64,000 nucleotides of DNA from Kappaphycus alvarezii (GCA_002205965.3 NADL03000756.1:124001-188000); one strand, 5' to 3'. Counted from the stretch's first letter, positions 48,801 through 61,399 are shown. The notes: generated by a model from the letters alone, not told the origin. Program-made: numbers and translations.

Positions 48801-51800
48801 CAGTAAGCAAAAAGGTATAAATGGCAAGTTTCACAATAATATTCTATTAATTATGGGAAGAGTTACTCTAAATGCATTTCTAAAGGCCAATTAGTAGGAC
48901 GGCGCTTACTTCTATGTCATAGCTGATTCTATTCATGCTCAAGATATGAGGTTTTCCATTTTAACATTTTCTGTACTTTGCATGGCATCGATTACATTTA
49001 CTTATATTAAGATGACTTTTTTCTTCAATAAAAATGAGATTTACACAGTATATAGATGCTTTAAAATTCAACCGAATACACGATCGTCGTTTTCCTCGTT
49101 TTTTATTGTGGAAATTATTTTGCTTAGCGTAAGTATGTGCGTTTTTAGATTCAAACAACACGAAGCAGTATATGAATAAAGATTAAGAAAATCAAGAAAG
49201 GGCCAGAGAAGAGACGGACTGATGCAGTCAGCGATGAGAAAGGACATGAAATAAGTATATATACCTATTTTAATGCAGTCGTTGGATGAATTTTCTGAGC
49301 CTAATGGAATCGTAGCCGAAGCATTGATGTCAAACGGTTTCTCCAGATTTACACAAATCTCAGTTATCGGATGTCTACTTCCAGTAAATTCTCATCAGCT
49401 TACAAAAACTTACGACGCGCGGAGTTCCAACAGGAAATTTTCTACTTAATATATGTGCTCTGGACTCTACCCCATCCTACCCAATTTGGAAAATGTGCTT
49501 CTAGAGCCACGAAAACCCAGGGATGAGCTTTGTAGTGCTTTCAGAGTACATCTGGAACATCAATTAGGACTGCATTTATATACGCTATATTGCCCATAAA
49601 TCTTTCAAACTGTTAATTGAACAACAACTAAAGAGCGTTTGTTCTAAGTTTTTCATGTACTTGATATAAAAATTACGGTTTGACATTTGCTAAATGTCAA
49701 AAACTTCTCTAATATCACCCTCAGATTGATCTCACCGAAGCCATTGATATCACAAAAATTATATCTCCTTGAGTTGTAGACCTCGATGCTTCGATTTTTT
49801 CAGAAAATAAAGCAAGCACAAGGGACCAATGGAGGTTTATGTTCTACAAAATTCATACCGATCGAGCAGAAAATTCCAGTTTACGATACTCGAGGATAAT
49901 TTGAAAACTCAGGCTGCAGAGAGTTGCAGATTGGTCAGATAGAACGTTTCTCAATTCCGAAGGGCGTCAATGGAACAGTTAAAAAAATATTGGCTACAGA
50001 CCCAAATTTGCATGTATTTAATCATCCATTGTCAAGGTCTAGAGAGCCAATAATCTAACTAGATCTTTTTAAACCAGAGTATAACCAGATGGGGGGACTA
50101 AATTTAAAAGAATCTATTATTTGTTAAGGAAGTGTATTTAAAATCCTTATGGTATCATAGTATCATTTGAACCTGCTTTCGCAGAGATTCTGGCCTGAAA
50201 TTGGACACAAACTAAATTTATATAACCATTATTTGTCAATGAATCCCGTAGTTACAAAAAAGGGCACATGTTACATTCCCATCACAAAGCGCAAGTTTCC
50301 CTTTTCAAATTCATACGAGCATGCATTGTCGCGGGGACAAAAATAGGAGACTACGAGGAAATAATCTTCCCTATTCAAAATATTTATGTCTGCTGACAGC
50401 TACTCTCAAAAATGTCTTACTTCCTCCGCCCTTTGTTATGCCTCTTCATTATGCGCAGGTATAATTCCTCTTCATCCACTATTTCCTGAACTATTAATCG
50501 TCAAAGAGGATCAAGTATGTAATTTCACAAAATACATGGAATTTTAGTGAAAAAAAACCTTCTCAAGTTTTCTCAGAGATATATCGGGAAGCTTAGGGAT
50601 TCAGGGGTCTCCAAATCTAGGAATCGTCGTTCGAAACGACAAAAAATTCATAGATGTGCCTTCTACTTAATCAAATGGTAATACTGCTACAACTTTAGAC
50701 TTAGTGTAAGATGCGAATTAAATATAGTAAATTTCCAGTCTTCAGTGTTGATGGTATTCTTGGCAAAACTTGTCAAAATGGACTGTTTCAGAGAGGAAAT
50801 ATCCTCCCATGATATTAGTTTGGTACAAAAAGCCTTTTTACTACCATGAAGGGGACGAGTTCAAAAGAAAGTGGTGTTTAGCTTTCAATTGTCCGAAAAT
50901 ACCAGAATTACTGGACAGATTTCGATGTTAATGGCCTTAACGCATTGGAAAATGTACATTAATTCTATTAAAATTGTTTCAGATAGTAGAAATCCATTGA
51001 TAGGGTTCCAGACAAGGTTTAGAGTTTGAGTGGAGATACTTCAATGTGAAATAAAAGGAGGATATTTTTCTGCAAATCATCGGTACCTTTTTTTCTTAAA
51101 TTTTAACTAGATAATTTGTCTCATATTTCAAAATCACAGATGAAATTCATATCTTCTACAGCAATTAGCATAACATGACAGTGTAAAATATTTATATATA
51201 ATAATTTTGCATTCTTCATGTCTCTTAAGGTTCAAATATCATACTCGTAAGTTTCTTAGAGTTGAATATATTACATCAAATAGACAAAATGAAAATTTTA
51301 CTTCCGCATCTTGACAAAATTTATAGAATTCAGGGATGTTTCTTGAGATTGAAGACTTCAAGAAATTCCGGATCTATACACTTTACACAGCACTCATACA
51401 TCAATGCATTTATCGAATACAAATTGATAGTTTCATCGTATGGAGTTATTCTATGTTTGATTTAAGTATTTTTGTTTAGAGAAAAATTAAGTTTTGTAAA
51501 AGATTTAGTGTAGCTTCTAAACGAAATAAGAATTATTTGAACGTTACAATGGAATTCAAATAAACCTCAATAATCATATCTACGTGAGTAGCGGAATAAA
51601 AGCGAGTTTCACAACATACCACCCTTTATTTTAACGTGAAACTTCATTTTACATTGTAAATATTATATCGAAAAAAACACATTTTTAACTCTGATTAAAA
51701 TTATTCATTCAATTGACATAAGAAAAGTTCAAAAGTTTCGACAATACCCGCGAGGGAAAAAATGAGTGAGCCATTTCTGCCTAGTATCAAATTCACTCAG

Positions 51801-52600
51801 CGAACAATATTACACCCTAATGGCAGACCTCATCTATCATGAACTACAGAACTCAAAATTTATCTACGCCCTGAGTTTAAACCTACAAAATTATTAAAAT
51901 ACTCTAGTATCATTGACACGCAGCACAAATGACAACACCATGTAGAAAAATGAGCGATTACCTCTAGCTCCACTACATGCGTTTACATATCAAGGTCAAT
52001 TTTACTTCAAAGTAAATCTGATTAGGATGATTTTTTGGCAATGAATAGTCGGTAATAAGTTTGGTAGCATATCTTGCATAAAGTTTCCCCAACTCTACAA
52101 AAAAATTCGCAGACAGCCTTATTGGCAACAATTTGGATGAAATAAGAACCAGTGCTCTTCAGAATTCTTACGATGAAAGAACGGAATACGAACTTGTCAT
52201 TGGTATTGAAATTTATCCCTTTGCAAAAAGAAAACACCTTCTGAATAGTAAGATGACAAATTCTGTACCTTTATCATGATACATAGTTTGTATGAAGCCC
52301 ACTAAACATGTGTGTACTGGACGCCTTCTCAAAATAGGAAGGAGGAGTTTATTTTTCATGGCGATAGCGTACGGGCTGCTTTTAGAAGCACTACTGCATC
52401 TCCTGCATGATATTCTGATTTTTGATTTGATAAGTGCCTTTTATTGTTGTTGCTCTTTCAAATCCAATTTAAACATTTCTTTATCGAAATTTCCTATTTT
52501 TAATTTATATCAGTAGGTGGAATCGATTTGGTTCTTTAATGTTTGAAAAGTGTTGGTTCGGCTATCCCCGGTGTATGCTAGACGTTTCAGGATAATGGTA
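42860..52600. other. Long AT-rich block with no recognisable genes
   Basis: Nearly 10 kb with only short ORFs in all frames. 45,360-45,700 is pyrimidine-rich on the plus strand and 45,840-46,090 purine-rich, giving low-complexity translations. Other short frames (44,602-44,892 +, 44,075-44,419 -, 48,082-48,300 +) match nothing I know. No tRNA or rRNA signature was found by eye. This is probably heterochromatin-like decayed transposon DNA. Confidence 0.45.
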
Positions 52601-52639
52601 ATGTCACTCGTGTGCCCAAATGGCTGGCTCAAAGCCTGT

Positions 52640-53160
52640 CAGCAGGCATGATGCATTGGACATCACTGCTGCTGCGCATGCCTCTGGGTTAAGACCGCTC
52701 GAACCGTCTCGTATGTCTCCATTGCCCTATCAGCCACGTTCCGCGCCACGTCGGTTACCACTGCGTAGGCGTCTGGGTGTCAGCCCCCGAGGGTGGATAT
52801 AGGGATAGGCATGAGCCCGCTTCGGGCGGCGGTCGCGATAAAATTCATATCTTCTATACTTTGCAGCCTTTGCCGCTTTGAGGGATGTGAGCGGGTTAAA
52901 GGTGCGCACTCTCCTGTTGGATGGCGCGAGTGGGTTGACAAAAGTGACATCGAAGAAATCCGTGCTCCAGTGCTCCCATAGCCCTGATGTCCGGCCTTGT
53001 ACGATGAAGGCCGTCCCTCGGCTCGATGGCGGGGTGACGAGCAGCTTTCTGCAGGTCCTGGGAACCAAGTGAACTTGGCGGCCATGTCTTCGAATTCTGT
53101 GGCCTCCGTGAACACAGTGCAGGAGATGATCCCGAATCAGAATCAGTAGGTACATACCTT
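52640..53160 (-). mobile_element. RLE-type non-LTR retrotransposon, 3' end (family A), copy 2
   Basis: The minus strand encodes LHRTRPDIRAMGA, then FFDVTFVNPLAPSNRR, FNPLTSLKAAKAAKYRRYEF, and in a neighbouring frame ARSGLMPIPISTLGGW and ARNVADRAMETYE. The restriction-like endonuclease residues (RPD, D of DVT, K/Y helix) are the same as in the copy at 13.7-14.2 kb, and the two are clearly similar at nucleotide level. The element is 5'-truncated and broken by frame changes. It lies head-on against family B sequence to its right. Confidence 0.7.
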
Positions 53161-53289
53161 GAAGAAAATCGGAAAATAAAAAAGTTCCTAGTGCACCGCG
53201 GCCAGCCTCGCTGCCAAGCCTGATAGTACATACAACATTTTATATCGAGCCTGGTGTGAGTCGGCAGCAACGTTCTTCTGGAAGGACGA

Positions 53290-54010
53290 TGATGATGGAC
53301 GAGGTTGCCTAACCCCGCATCGCACTCAGAAGCAGATACCCGGCGAAGAATTCGACGTCAAGCATATCTGAAAACGCAAGCAGGAGCCTTCCTCACTGCA
53401 CACCCTTCTGTAGTCAGCCGAACGTCCAACGGGATGTGGACAGCGATGCTAGGCCGTCACCTGGGAGTTCGCATGTTTGACGACTCTGCTCCGCTGCGGT
53501 GCGCTGAGTGCCACAGGCCCGCAGATCCCTTAGGAGACCATGCAGCGGACCTTTTTACAAAGGTCTCGTGGACCAACCGGCACACAGCAGTTGTAAGAGC
53601 ACTTGGGCGAAAGCTGTTCAAGGCAGGAGTTGGCGTCCAATACGGGTAAAATACCTACTCCTGGACTGAATGCGCGACCCGCGCATATTCTGGTGCACCC
53701 GCGGTCCGACGCACTGAACACCTATCCCCTCTCCCGGTGGCCTACGACATCACCGTATCCTCGCCATTCCAGGAGTGCTACATGTCAATCGGAGCACGAG
53801 AAGCGCGAGCCGTTGCCGACGCAGCAGAGAACGGAAGAAGAGGGACCTAGCCACGAAAGTGGCTGCCATTCCCGCGAGGTCCTGCCCGGACGATCAAGGT
53901 CAGGATGGGATTTTGTGCCGCTGGCTTTTGATCGTTAGGATCACCTTCTGAGACAGCATCGAAGGTCATAGAGAAGTACGCGGCAGCGGTCGCGTCTGTT
54001 CTACGGGGGG
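53290..54010 (+). mobile_element. RLE-type non-LTR retrotransposon (family B) C-terminal fragment
   Basis: The plus strand encodes RRRIRRQAYLKTQAGAFLTA, LGRHLGVRMFDDSAPLRCAEC, DPLGDHAAD, and an RPAHILVHP / VAYDITVSSPF pair, that is, the zinc knuckle and restriction-like endonuclease of the family B element at 14.3-17.3 kb (which has RRRIRGLAF, LRRHLGLPVYTDS, VHGDHAADRC, RPADILLVHP, CDVAVTSPL). It is clearly diverged from that copy, so it is probably an older subfamily. The 5' RT half is missing. Confidence 0.7.
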
Positions 54011-54149
54011 AGTGAGCCTCGTCTGTATGAGAAACTCAGTTACGCTATTTGGTCCACATGTGCGGCGTCTGTAATATGTCGTGCCCCGCAAACGCAGAAT
54101 TTGGCCACCCTATTCTAAATTAATTTTGTTTGACTTCAACGTTACGTTA

Positions 54150-54570
54150 CTGTCTCGCAGTTCAAACAGGCCTCTGTCACGAAAGCAACGCAAGCCGCCG
54201 CAGGCGCGCCACTCAAGCTTACCGCAACAAGATCCAGGACCTTGAGCGTAAGCTCTCCAGGCGCCATGTACCACATCTGATAACCCGTCACGCCAGCCGA
54301 ATTTCACATTCCAACTCTCGACTCCCTTGGAGCGGCATCCCCAGCCACTGCTTCGTTTCTGGAGACGTTCATTCCGCAGATTGCGACCAGACATAACACC
54401 TCTGATGCCACTATTCGCTCGCGAATATATCAGCGCCTCAGTTGTGTTCTGTGGTCCTCGGTGGCTATGGCCATCATTGTCCGTGCCCCACTGCACGTGA
54501 CCGATGTTACCCATCCAGTTCTTAACTCAATAGTCGGTCAGAGAGTGTACACTCTAGGAACATCATGAGT
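54150..54570 (+). mobile_element. Family B retrotransposon 3'-end fragment
   Basis: Matches the last 400 bp of the 14.3-17.3 kb element: the FKQASVTKATQAA-type reading, NKIQDLERKLSRRHVP, and the tail GTGACCGATGTTACCCATCC with TAGTCGGTCAG. Its left edge falls within the endonuclease domain, as expected of 5' truncation during target-primed reverse transcription. Confidence 0.75.
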
Positions 54571-54574
54571 AAAA

Positions 54575-55050
54575 GAACAGCGTAATGTGTTGCGAATACA
54601 AATTAAAGTGATGAAGTAATTTACTTATTCCTATTGCACCCTTCAAATCTAATCTGCGTCATTTGACATTCTAGATAATATACTTGATTTTATGGGGAAT
54701 AAACCTTCACGAGATTTCACTTTGTACTGTCTCATGTTCAAGAGGGCACCATAGCATCCTCAAATGGAAGCAACAAATTCATCGAGCCCTCACATACTTA
54801 GGGATTTTTGAAGTTCCCGGAGAGAACTCAGTGAGGCGTTTAGCTATAATCGATACGGTTAGTAGCTGCAGAAGAACTGCTGTCGACCACTACACCGCAT
54901 AAATCACGTCTATACAGATCCCACTGATGTATTAATAGTAATAATACAGCCAAGTTGAAAGTCTCGGTGAAAACCAGCAGCAGGAGGCGCCTGCCAACCA
55001 CACTGGGACGACGAAGTATGGACTTGTTCCCCAAATTTCGATGACCTCAT
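54575..55050. other. Spacer without a recognisable gene
   Basis: AT-rich sequence between retrotransposon fragments; no coding signature. Confidence 0.4.
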
Positions 55051-55059
55051 CACCGCCGC

Positions 55060-55910
55060 AGTGAGGCTCCAGATTTGCTGCCTCGTATTCCTCAAAGGAC
55101 CCGGTGCAGACTTGCTCTTTCCACATCCCTCCGCCGACTTGGAAGTGTCTGCGGTGCACAGCACCACCGCAGACATTGTGTTACGACGCTACCTTGGCCT
55201 GCCCGTTTTCGATGACTCGCTTTCTCTGACTGCGAGAAGTGTAAAAGCCCGATGAACAGCTTAGGACACCAGGCAGTGGACCTGTGACCCGCGGGTTTCG
55301 GCCTCAGGCACCGACAGGACTTGCTCCGCAACGTCATTGCCGGCCGTATCCCCTGTGCAGCAGGCCTGGAATGCCCAGGTATAGGTCCCGTTCCTCGTGC
55401 CAAGCAGTTTGCTGCGACCCGCTGACATACTGGTCCACCCATAACCAGCTCCCGACGGCGCAGTCGTCCGTCCGATCGCCTTGGATGTCATGGTTGTCTT
55501 TCCATCCAACGATGACGTACGAGCAAAGGCCACCCGGGAATTGAGCGGTGCCGCTGTAATTGCACACCGCAACCAGGTGACTAACCTGGAGTGAAGACTG
55601 CGGCATCGAATATCGTCGCCCTCAGCCAACCCCACACAGGCCCCCAATTTCGAGTTCCAACTGCTAGCCGTCGACTCTCTGGGTTCGCGTTCCCTTGCAA
55701 CCGTCTTCATACAGGGGTTCTTGCCGCGCATTGCGAAGATGTTCAACACATCCGTTGGAGTTATGTGCACACGCATATATGGGCGCATTACTTGTACAAT
55801 CTGGTCGTCTAGTGCACAATTTTTGTCGCGCCTGTCGCTGCACGTGGCCGAGGTGGACCACCCGGTTAGCTCTTAGCTAGCAATATAGTCGGTTCCTGCA
55901 ACGGACACCT
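55060..55910 (+). mobile_element. Family B retrotransposon C-terminal fragment, third copy
   Basis: The plus strand encodes LRRYLGLPVFDDSLSL, LRPADILVHP, IALDVMVVFPSNDD and KATRELSGAAVIAHRNQVTN, followed by the tail HVAEVDHPV (GTGGCCGAGGTGGACCACCC). Same domain order as the longest copy, from the LG knuckle region to the 3' end. Frameshifts interrupt it. Confidence 0.7.
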
Positions 55911-56054
55911 GTAGTACTAGTGCCATAAAATTATCTTTACGGTCTAAGCAAGTGACGATTTATTATCTCTCCATCTGGATCTGAGTAACCCGTAATCCTC
56001 GTATGATATTGTTTGACGACCACCCCTCACAGGAATAAATGTTACCGTACATCA

Positions 56055-56135
56055 TGACCGATTTGGTCCATCCAGTTAGTTTAAACCGGATTAGTCGGTC
56101 AGTCGGTCCACACTAAATAAGTCATGAAGGAGGAA
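56055..56135 (+). mobile_element. Family B retrotransposon 3' tail remnant
   Basis: Carries ATGACCGATTTGGTCCATCC and TAGTCGGTCAGTCGGT, the last ~80 bp of family B as at 17,233 and 54,497. An extreme 5' truncation. Confidence 0.65.
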
Positions 56136-56759
56136 AGGTGACCTTTTAATGTAAAAATGTGAAGTGGGGAGAGAGACTCTCTGGCCCAGCCGTAGGCGGT
56201 ATTACTGAGAGCTGTCGCTAGTGATACGGCACGTATTTCGCGATGATTCGTCATTACAGCCGTATATCGGAGGACGAACGATGAGACACGTGTACGCAGG
56301 GAATGAAACTCATGGAAGAAGTTTAATGGATTCAGTATCTACTGGGGACTGCGCACGTCCTAACTATATGGCTAAGATCTAACCGGATGCACCTCGTCGT
56401 CCATGCGCATCGGGGCTCGGGACAACTCAGAATGACGGTGTCGCTGGATCTCGTATGTAGATGGTAGAATTTTCTTCTGGTCCCCCCTTTGTCCTTGTTA
56501 GAGTGGGTTATGGTTCAGCCGTCCCCTGGAGATGTTCTTAGTCTTCTAGCGTAACTCACTACCTGTATGGTTCAGGTTTTTGAACACATTAAATGATTCC
56601 CCCCCGTCTCCCACGCCTTTCAGCCATGAAGTTGCGAAGTATGTACGGTACTGTATTTCTCTCCCCTAAAAATCAGATGCACTATGCATTATTTCTTTTA
56701 AATTTTTTGAAATTTGTCCCCACGTTTTAATTAACTATTTTTACTGCCTGAAGTATAAC

Positions 56760-57350
56760 GTGCTCAGGGTTGTCCACGCCGCGACCTTTTCTCACTTCCT
56801 GCACCGGGAGATCTACCAGAAAATCAAAGAGCTTGCCTTAACTACCCAAGCCTGGACCCAAGCCGGCCTCCCGATCCGTACCTGCCTACATGTGTACTTT
56901 GACCGCCTGCCGCCGCGCTCTCGAGCGCTTGTACCAGATCGGCAACGCACGGGTCCGGTTCCATATGCATCGAGTCTGCGACTCCGCCTGTCTCCTTGCC
57001 CACGCATTCAAACTCTCGGATCCCTCACCTTGCTACTGCGTCGGTCTTTAAGGCGCACCGGCCTGCCTGTTTATTCCGACTCCCTCCAAAACCGCTGCCA
57101 GCACTGCCACCAGCCTCAGGATCCCTGGAGAGCCCATGCAGCTGACTACTGCTCGCACGGATTCGGCCGCCTCCACCGACACCACCACCTCGCAACGCCA
57201 TCGCCTCCTAGGTTATGCGCGCCGCTGGGCTCGATTGCCGGTTTCAGGCCCCCATCTTCGTCCCCGGGACGGAGCTCCCGCCCGCCCACCTCCTCGTCTA
57301 CCCCCTACCCCGCAGGTCTGCCCGCAAACGACGGGCCGCAGAAATTGAGC
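56760..57350 (+). mobile_element. Family B retrotransposon fragment (C-terminal half, + strand)
   Basis: The plus strand, across frames, encodes RVRFHMHRVCDSACLLAHAF (like ARFHMHRLCASACRV in the longest copy), TGLPVYSDSLQNRCQHC, and a GDHA-like PWRAHAAD knuckle. It breaks off in the endonuclease region at about 57,350, where it meets an oppositely oriented family B fragment. Confidence 0.65.
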
Positions 57351-57354
57351 ATAT

Positions 57355-58330
57355 GCAATGCTCGCCGTAGACCATTAAGCGTCCCCATGATGGTGCCATC
57401 GCCCGCATACCACTGCGCATGACGATGTTCGTCGGGACGCTTATGCAAGTGACACTATTCTCCGGGCTGATAGGGGCCGTGGTCAGCAATGGAACCATCC
57501 GGAGGGCATCCGTTCCGGGCCTGTGGCAGTTGCATGCAGCCCGTGCGATGGCGGCTTCCGCAACGCGGGGGTAGAGGGCGACTGTCTTCTGAAGGTGGAG
57601 CAATAGGCCGAGCCGGAGCACGGTGGAGGGCGCGGAGCTGTGCGATTCTGCCAGGGTCATTGACATCAGCCAACGGGGCATCATGGAGGGCGCGCATGGC
57701 CTTGCCACAGCGAGCATGAGCGCAAAGTGCTTCCGCGCGGCGGCACCGCTTGACAGGGCTGGAGGGAAGCGGAGAGCCAGTGTTGGGGCCTTTGATGACC
57801 AGCCACGCGGCTCGAGCATGATGTGCGGTGAGGGCATGAGTGCAGAGGCGTCGCTTATTAGGAGCCAGTCCGGACGCGCCAGAAGCGATCGCGCAGCGCA
57901 GCCCGCTGGCCTTTCTCATGATATCAGCGTTCCTCCCCATGCAAGTAACAACGCGTGACATCCTGACCTTGGTTCAAGTCGGCGGTGGGTGGAGGATATG
58001 CAAGCGAGTAGCTTGCGAGCGCGGGCGAGGGTGGCGGGATCAGCGTCGGCCGGTTGGCCAATGAGCTTCTGTGCTGTAGGGGGGTACTGCGCTGCAGGGA
58101 GGCTGATGACGTGAGGACCACTCGGATCCGTGATGGGGAAGCTGCACCGAGTCGAGGGGAGCATCGTTGTAGCGGAGCCAGGACGGGAGAAAGACGCGAG
58201 ACGACTAAATAGGGCGCATTCATACCCGAGAGCGGCAACAGGCGGGGCGATGCGGGCGAAGAGGGCGGGGAGTTCGCGCCTATCGGGGTTGGGGGGGTAG
58301 TGGGGAACATCTGGATCAAGATACTGTACC
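57355..58330 (-). mobile_element. Family B retrotransposon fragment (N-terminal half, - strand)
   Basis: The minus strand encodes a proline-rich start, LFARIAPPVAALGYECALFS (about 58,200-58,260), then RRAEALCAHARCGKAMRALH and ADVNDPGRIAQLRALHRAPA (about 57,630-57,730), matching RRAEALCADFRYGKAMR and ADVNSPITIQRLQELH just before the RT domain of the longest copy. It ends before the RT catalytic blocks. Together with the facing plus-strand fragment it forms a convergent, rearranged pair. Confidence 0.65.
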
Positions 58331-58334
58331 GTTC

Positions 58335-59275
58335 ATGTTTTACAGTATTGAGAAAATTATCTTGTCGAATAGACACTAGCAATTTTAACACCGCTTCTTT
58401 ATTTCCACAATTCGACAACCAATGATTTGATTCACTTTGGAACGCACCCCAAGTTTCCCCCCTCTACTGCACAATACGGTACCAGCACAAGCAAACAAGC
58501 GACAGTGGAGGATACTGCCAATCGATCAAAACTACTGCACGGCATGAATGAAAACTTTTTTTCGCCGCATTTCGTTCCTATCAAGAGCGGAACCACGATG
58601 GTCACAGCGGTGGTCAAAGCGGGCCACATTCCTCCAGGGGTAACATAAGGTCGTCGCGCAACAGTCATTCTTACGAGCATACCAGCGTTGTCTTATCACG
58701 CTTTTTGCGATTATGGCAAGTAATTTCGGGGTTATCACACTCAGTAATCTTTTCTAGCTCTCAAACTTGACGAAAACGGGCGACGACCTGTATTCGCTAC
58801 CCACTCCTCCTTCACGAAAATACTCTGACAAAACAAAACTGCAGCGCCAATTCAACATGCCTGAACGATGGAAGCAGTCCGGACCTAGTAGACAAATAGC
58901 CGGCCCAGATCACAAGCTGTTGATACCTATCGTTTTTTCTCATCTGCGTGACAGGTCAGCGAAATCGAAGTACGTTTATTCCATGGTTCAGACTGGGAAT
59001 GGCTCACTTCCTCATCAGTGCGCTTTGAAAGGCCCCTAAGTATATTTCCCAGTGACAAAGGCACATTGGAAATAAAGTTTTACTAATTGAGTCGCAGTTG
59101 TTACGGGCAGTCTTTTCGGCGCCCACACAATCGCAGCGATGCCAAAGTGTAAATCAGCAGACTGGTAAATTCACTAGTGCCCCCCGTTTTCCTTGACGAA
59201 CGGGTTATGGTCGACCGTTATGGCGGGCGGGATGGAATTGAGGTGCACTTGAAGATGTGCCGCTTCGAGGATCCA
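58335..59275. other. No assignable gene
   Basis: The plus strand at 58,427-58,648 and 58,767-59,039 is open and protein-like (HFVPIKSGTTMVTAVVKAGH; MTKTGDDLYSLPTPPSRKY) but matches no family I recognise. It lies downstream of the 3' end of eIF3L on the opposite strand. Confidence 0.3.
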
Positions 59276-59280
59276 CGACC

Positions 59281-60921
59281 CTATTCAACTTTGGAACCCC
59301 ATCGTCCATTCGATTTTGTAGTCCCATTGTTAGTTTCCGGTAACCTTCCGCGAAGCTGACTGTACAAGCTATCCAGCTTCCCGATATTTTGGATGAAATA
59401 CTCCCCGTAGCGGCTCGATTGCCTGGTATCGGAAATGTGCACAACGTCCCTCTCGATGTGAAAGCCAACGTCAGAAGCCGTCTTGAAGACCCCTTCAAGG
59501 GGAGGCCCGGCAAAATTCCCGCAGATGGTCCAACTTTTGTGCTTCAATGCATGGAGATGGCTCCTGAAAGTATCCTCTTCGACATCCATCAACGCAGCGA
59601 GCTTTTCAATCTCGATCGTCGTATACAACTTCAAGTAGGAGCGAATCTCCGGCAGCAACAACTGCGACTGGACTTCTTCCATAAACAACCTGCTTTGTAA
59701 CTTGGCAGCTTCCATGTAGCTATCCTCAATAACTGAGTAGTCTGGAGGAGCGGGACATATGAATTTTGGCTTGCATAGTTAAACAGATCCTCGAAAGCTT
59801 GCGGTTCTCCCTGACGCAATCGGGAGAGGCGATCACCTGCTTTCTCTCGCACCAAGGCCATCATGCTTTCATCGACTTGTATTGGTTGCAGCGCGATGCA
59901 TAGTGCAAGTAATGCCAACATTTGATCGTGACGTTTGTTGATTTGCTCGTATTGGTAGCTGCGCGTATGATTGTGCTTGATGCGGCCTATTTGCAAGACA
60001 GTTGCAGAAAATACACGGATGGCATCCTCATAGCGGCGCAGCATGATGTAGCAGAAACCCATGTAATAATAGATGGAAACATGGCAGGCAGTGACATGCG
60101 TGAAGAGGGCGCTTGGAAGCTCAAAGTCAAGAGGCTGCAGAACCATTAGAGCTAGCCTATAGTCCCGAGTAAAGTGTTGACTCGTAGCAGACCAATGATG
60201 GAAAAGTAGCCAATGTAGCGATAAATTGGGAGGGTGCTGATATCAAAGGTTTCACTGTCGGGATCGCTTGAACCGCTCGGTTCACCACCACTGATCAGCC
60301 AAGGGATGATGTTGGATTTGTTGACAAGATAGTGGAAAGGGACAAAACGGTCTGCACGTTCCAAATGAGTGAGTTTTCCCGTAGGTACTCGATCTCTTCC
60401 GGGGTCTTACTCTTGAGCCTCGCCCTGTATTGACACCAGCTTTCAAACTGATATATAAATTCGTCAATCATGTCCCACAGCCAGGATGCAGGCAGGTCAT
60501 GATCGATCATTCCATCCTTGATGAAAAGGTCAAACAATTCGCAATAATTACCCCATCCCTCAACCTCTGTGCCAAGGTAGGTTGGACCTTTGAAAACAAA
60601 TGACGGTAGTACAACTCCTTGTATAGCAACAAAAAGGTCGGGTCATTGTCAAAATAGTCTGCAGCCAAGTCAGGCGCAGGCCACGGTACTCTTGAAGTAT
60701 CGATCGGTGAGGCGAGAAAAAGTTTGTTCGTACAGACTGTGCATTTCAGCAGTGTTACGATCCAAGAAGGTTTTGTGTATATAGGTAAGAAACTGGCCAA
60801 TTACCTCCGGAACCTCACTAAACGTGCCAGCCGTACGTTCCTCTGCAGCCTCGATATCAGCATCCGTGAAGGTCATTCGCGGAGTGCTGCCGCGTCGCCA
60901 AGATCCATCCATAGTGACCAT
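59281..60921 (-). CDS. EIF3L: Translation initiation factor eIF3 subunit L, near full length
   Basis: eIF3l is a PCI-domain subunit of the eIF3 complex that binds the 40S ribosome during cytosolic translation initiation. The minus strand encodes the whole family sequence in order: EVPEVIGQFLTYIHKTF, LTDRYFKST, WPAPDLAADYF, LLYKELYYRHLF, NYCELFDLFI, WLWDMIDEFIYQFESW, LIWNVQTVL, YLVNKSNIIPWLISGG, YIGYFSIIGLLRVNTLL, IYYYMGFCYIMLRRYEDAIR, INKRHDQMLALLALCIALQP, IRSYLKLYTTIEIEKLAAL (PCI part), and SSRYGEYFIQNIGKLDSLYS. Total length, about 550 residues, is close to the usual 560. No introns. Five frame breaks at about 60,686, 60,560, 60,336, 60,164 and 59,768 each behave as loss of 1-2 bases in a homopolymer run, and the protein is otherwise conserved. 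The start is placed at the ATG at 60,921; an upstream frame reading DYPLGSYGHYG may add N-terminal residues. Confidence 0.92.
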
Positions 60922-61399
60922 AGGATCCGAGCGGGTAGTCAAAAATGAACGTCTCGAAATCCCGCGCTGTGATTAAATTGGTTGTACCGGAGATTTGCGG
61001 ATAGCCGCTTGGGAAGCTGTGCGGGGGATGAAGTTGTTGCTCAGTAGGGGATGCGCACTTGACGTTCACAGTGGCCACACGATACACTCTTGGTCTGGGG
61101 ATAGGGATGGCGGGTAGACTTTGACGACATCTGCTTCAAGGTTGGCGCGGTGGCGTGTGGCAGGTTTGCAATAAAACTGCGGATTGTTTCCGGCGGTGAC
61201 TGCGGCCGGTGGAAGGAATAGACCGAACGGTCCAATGGTGGGATAACTTGGCCCAGCTTGGCCCGTCGTCGAAAACGGTGCAATTTGCGACTTTTTATAT
61301 TTATTTTCCCGTGTAGGCCTAAAAGTCTTGAAAAATAGGACCGAGACAGCTGTACCGAACCACTTGATCTGTCCTGTCCTGTCCCGTCCTGAACATTAC

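Noticed and set aside
59177-59700. Plus-strand ORFs over the eIF3L region
   Set aside because: Antisense shadows of the conserved minus-strand eIF3L frame.
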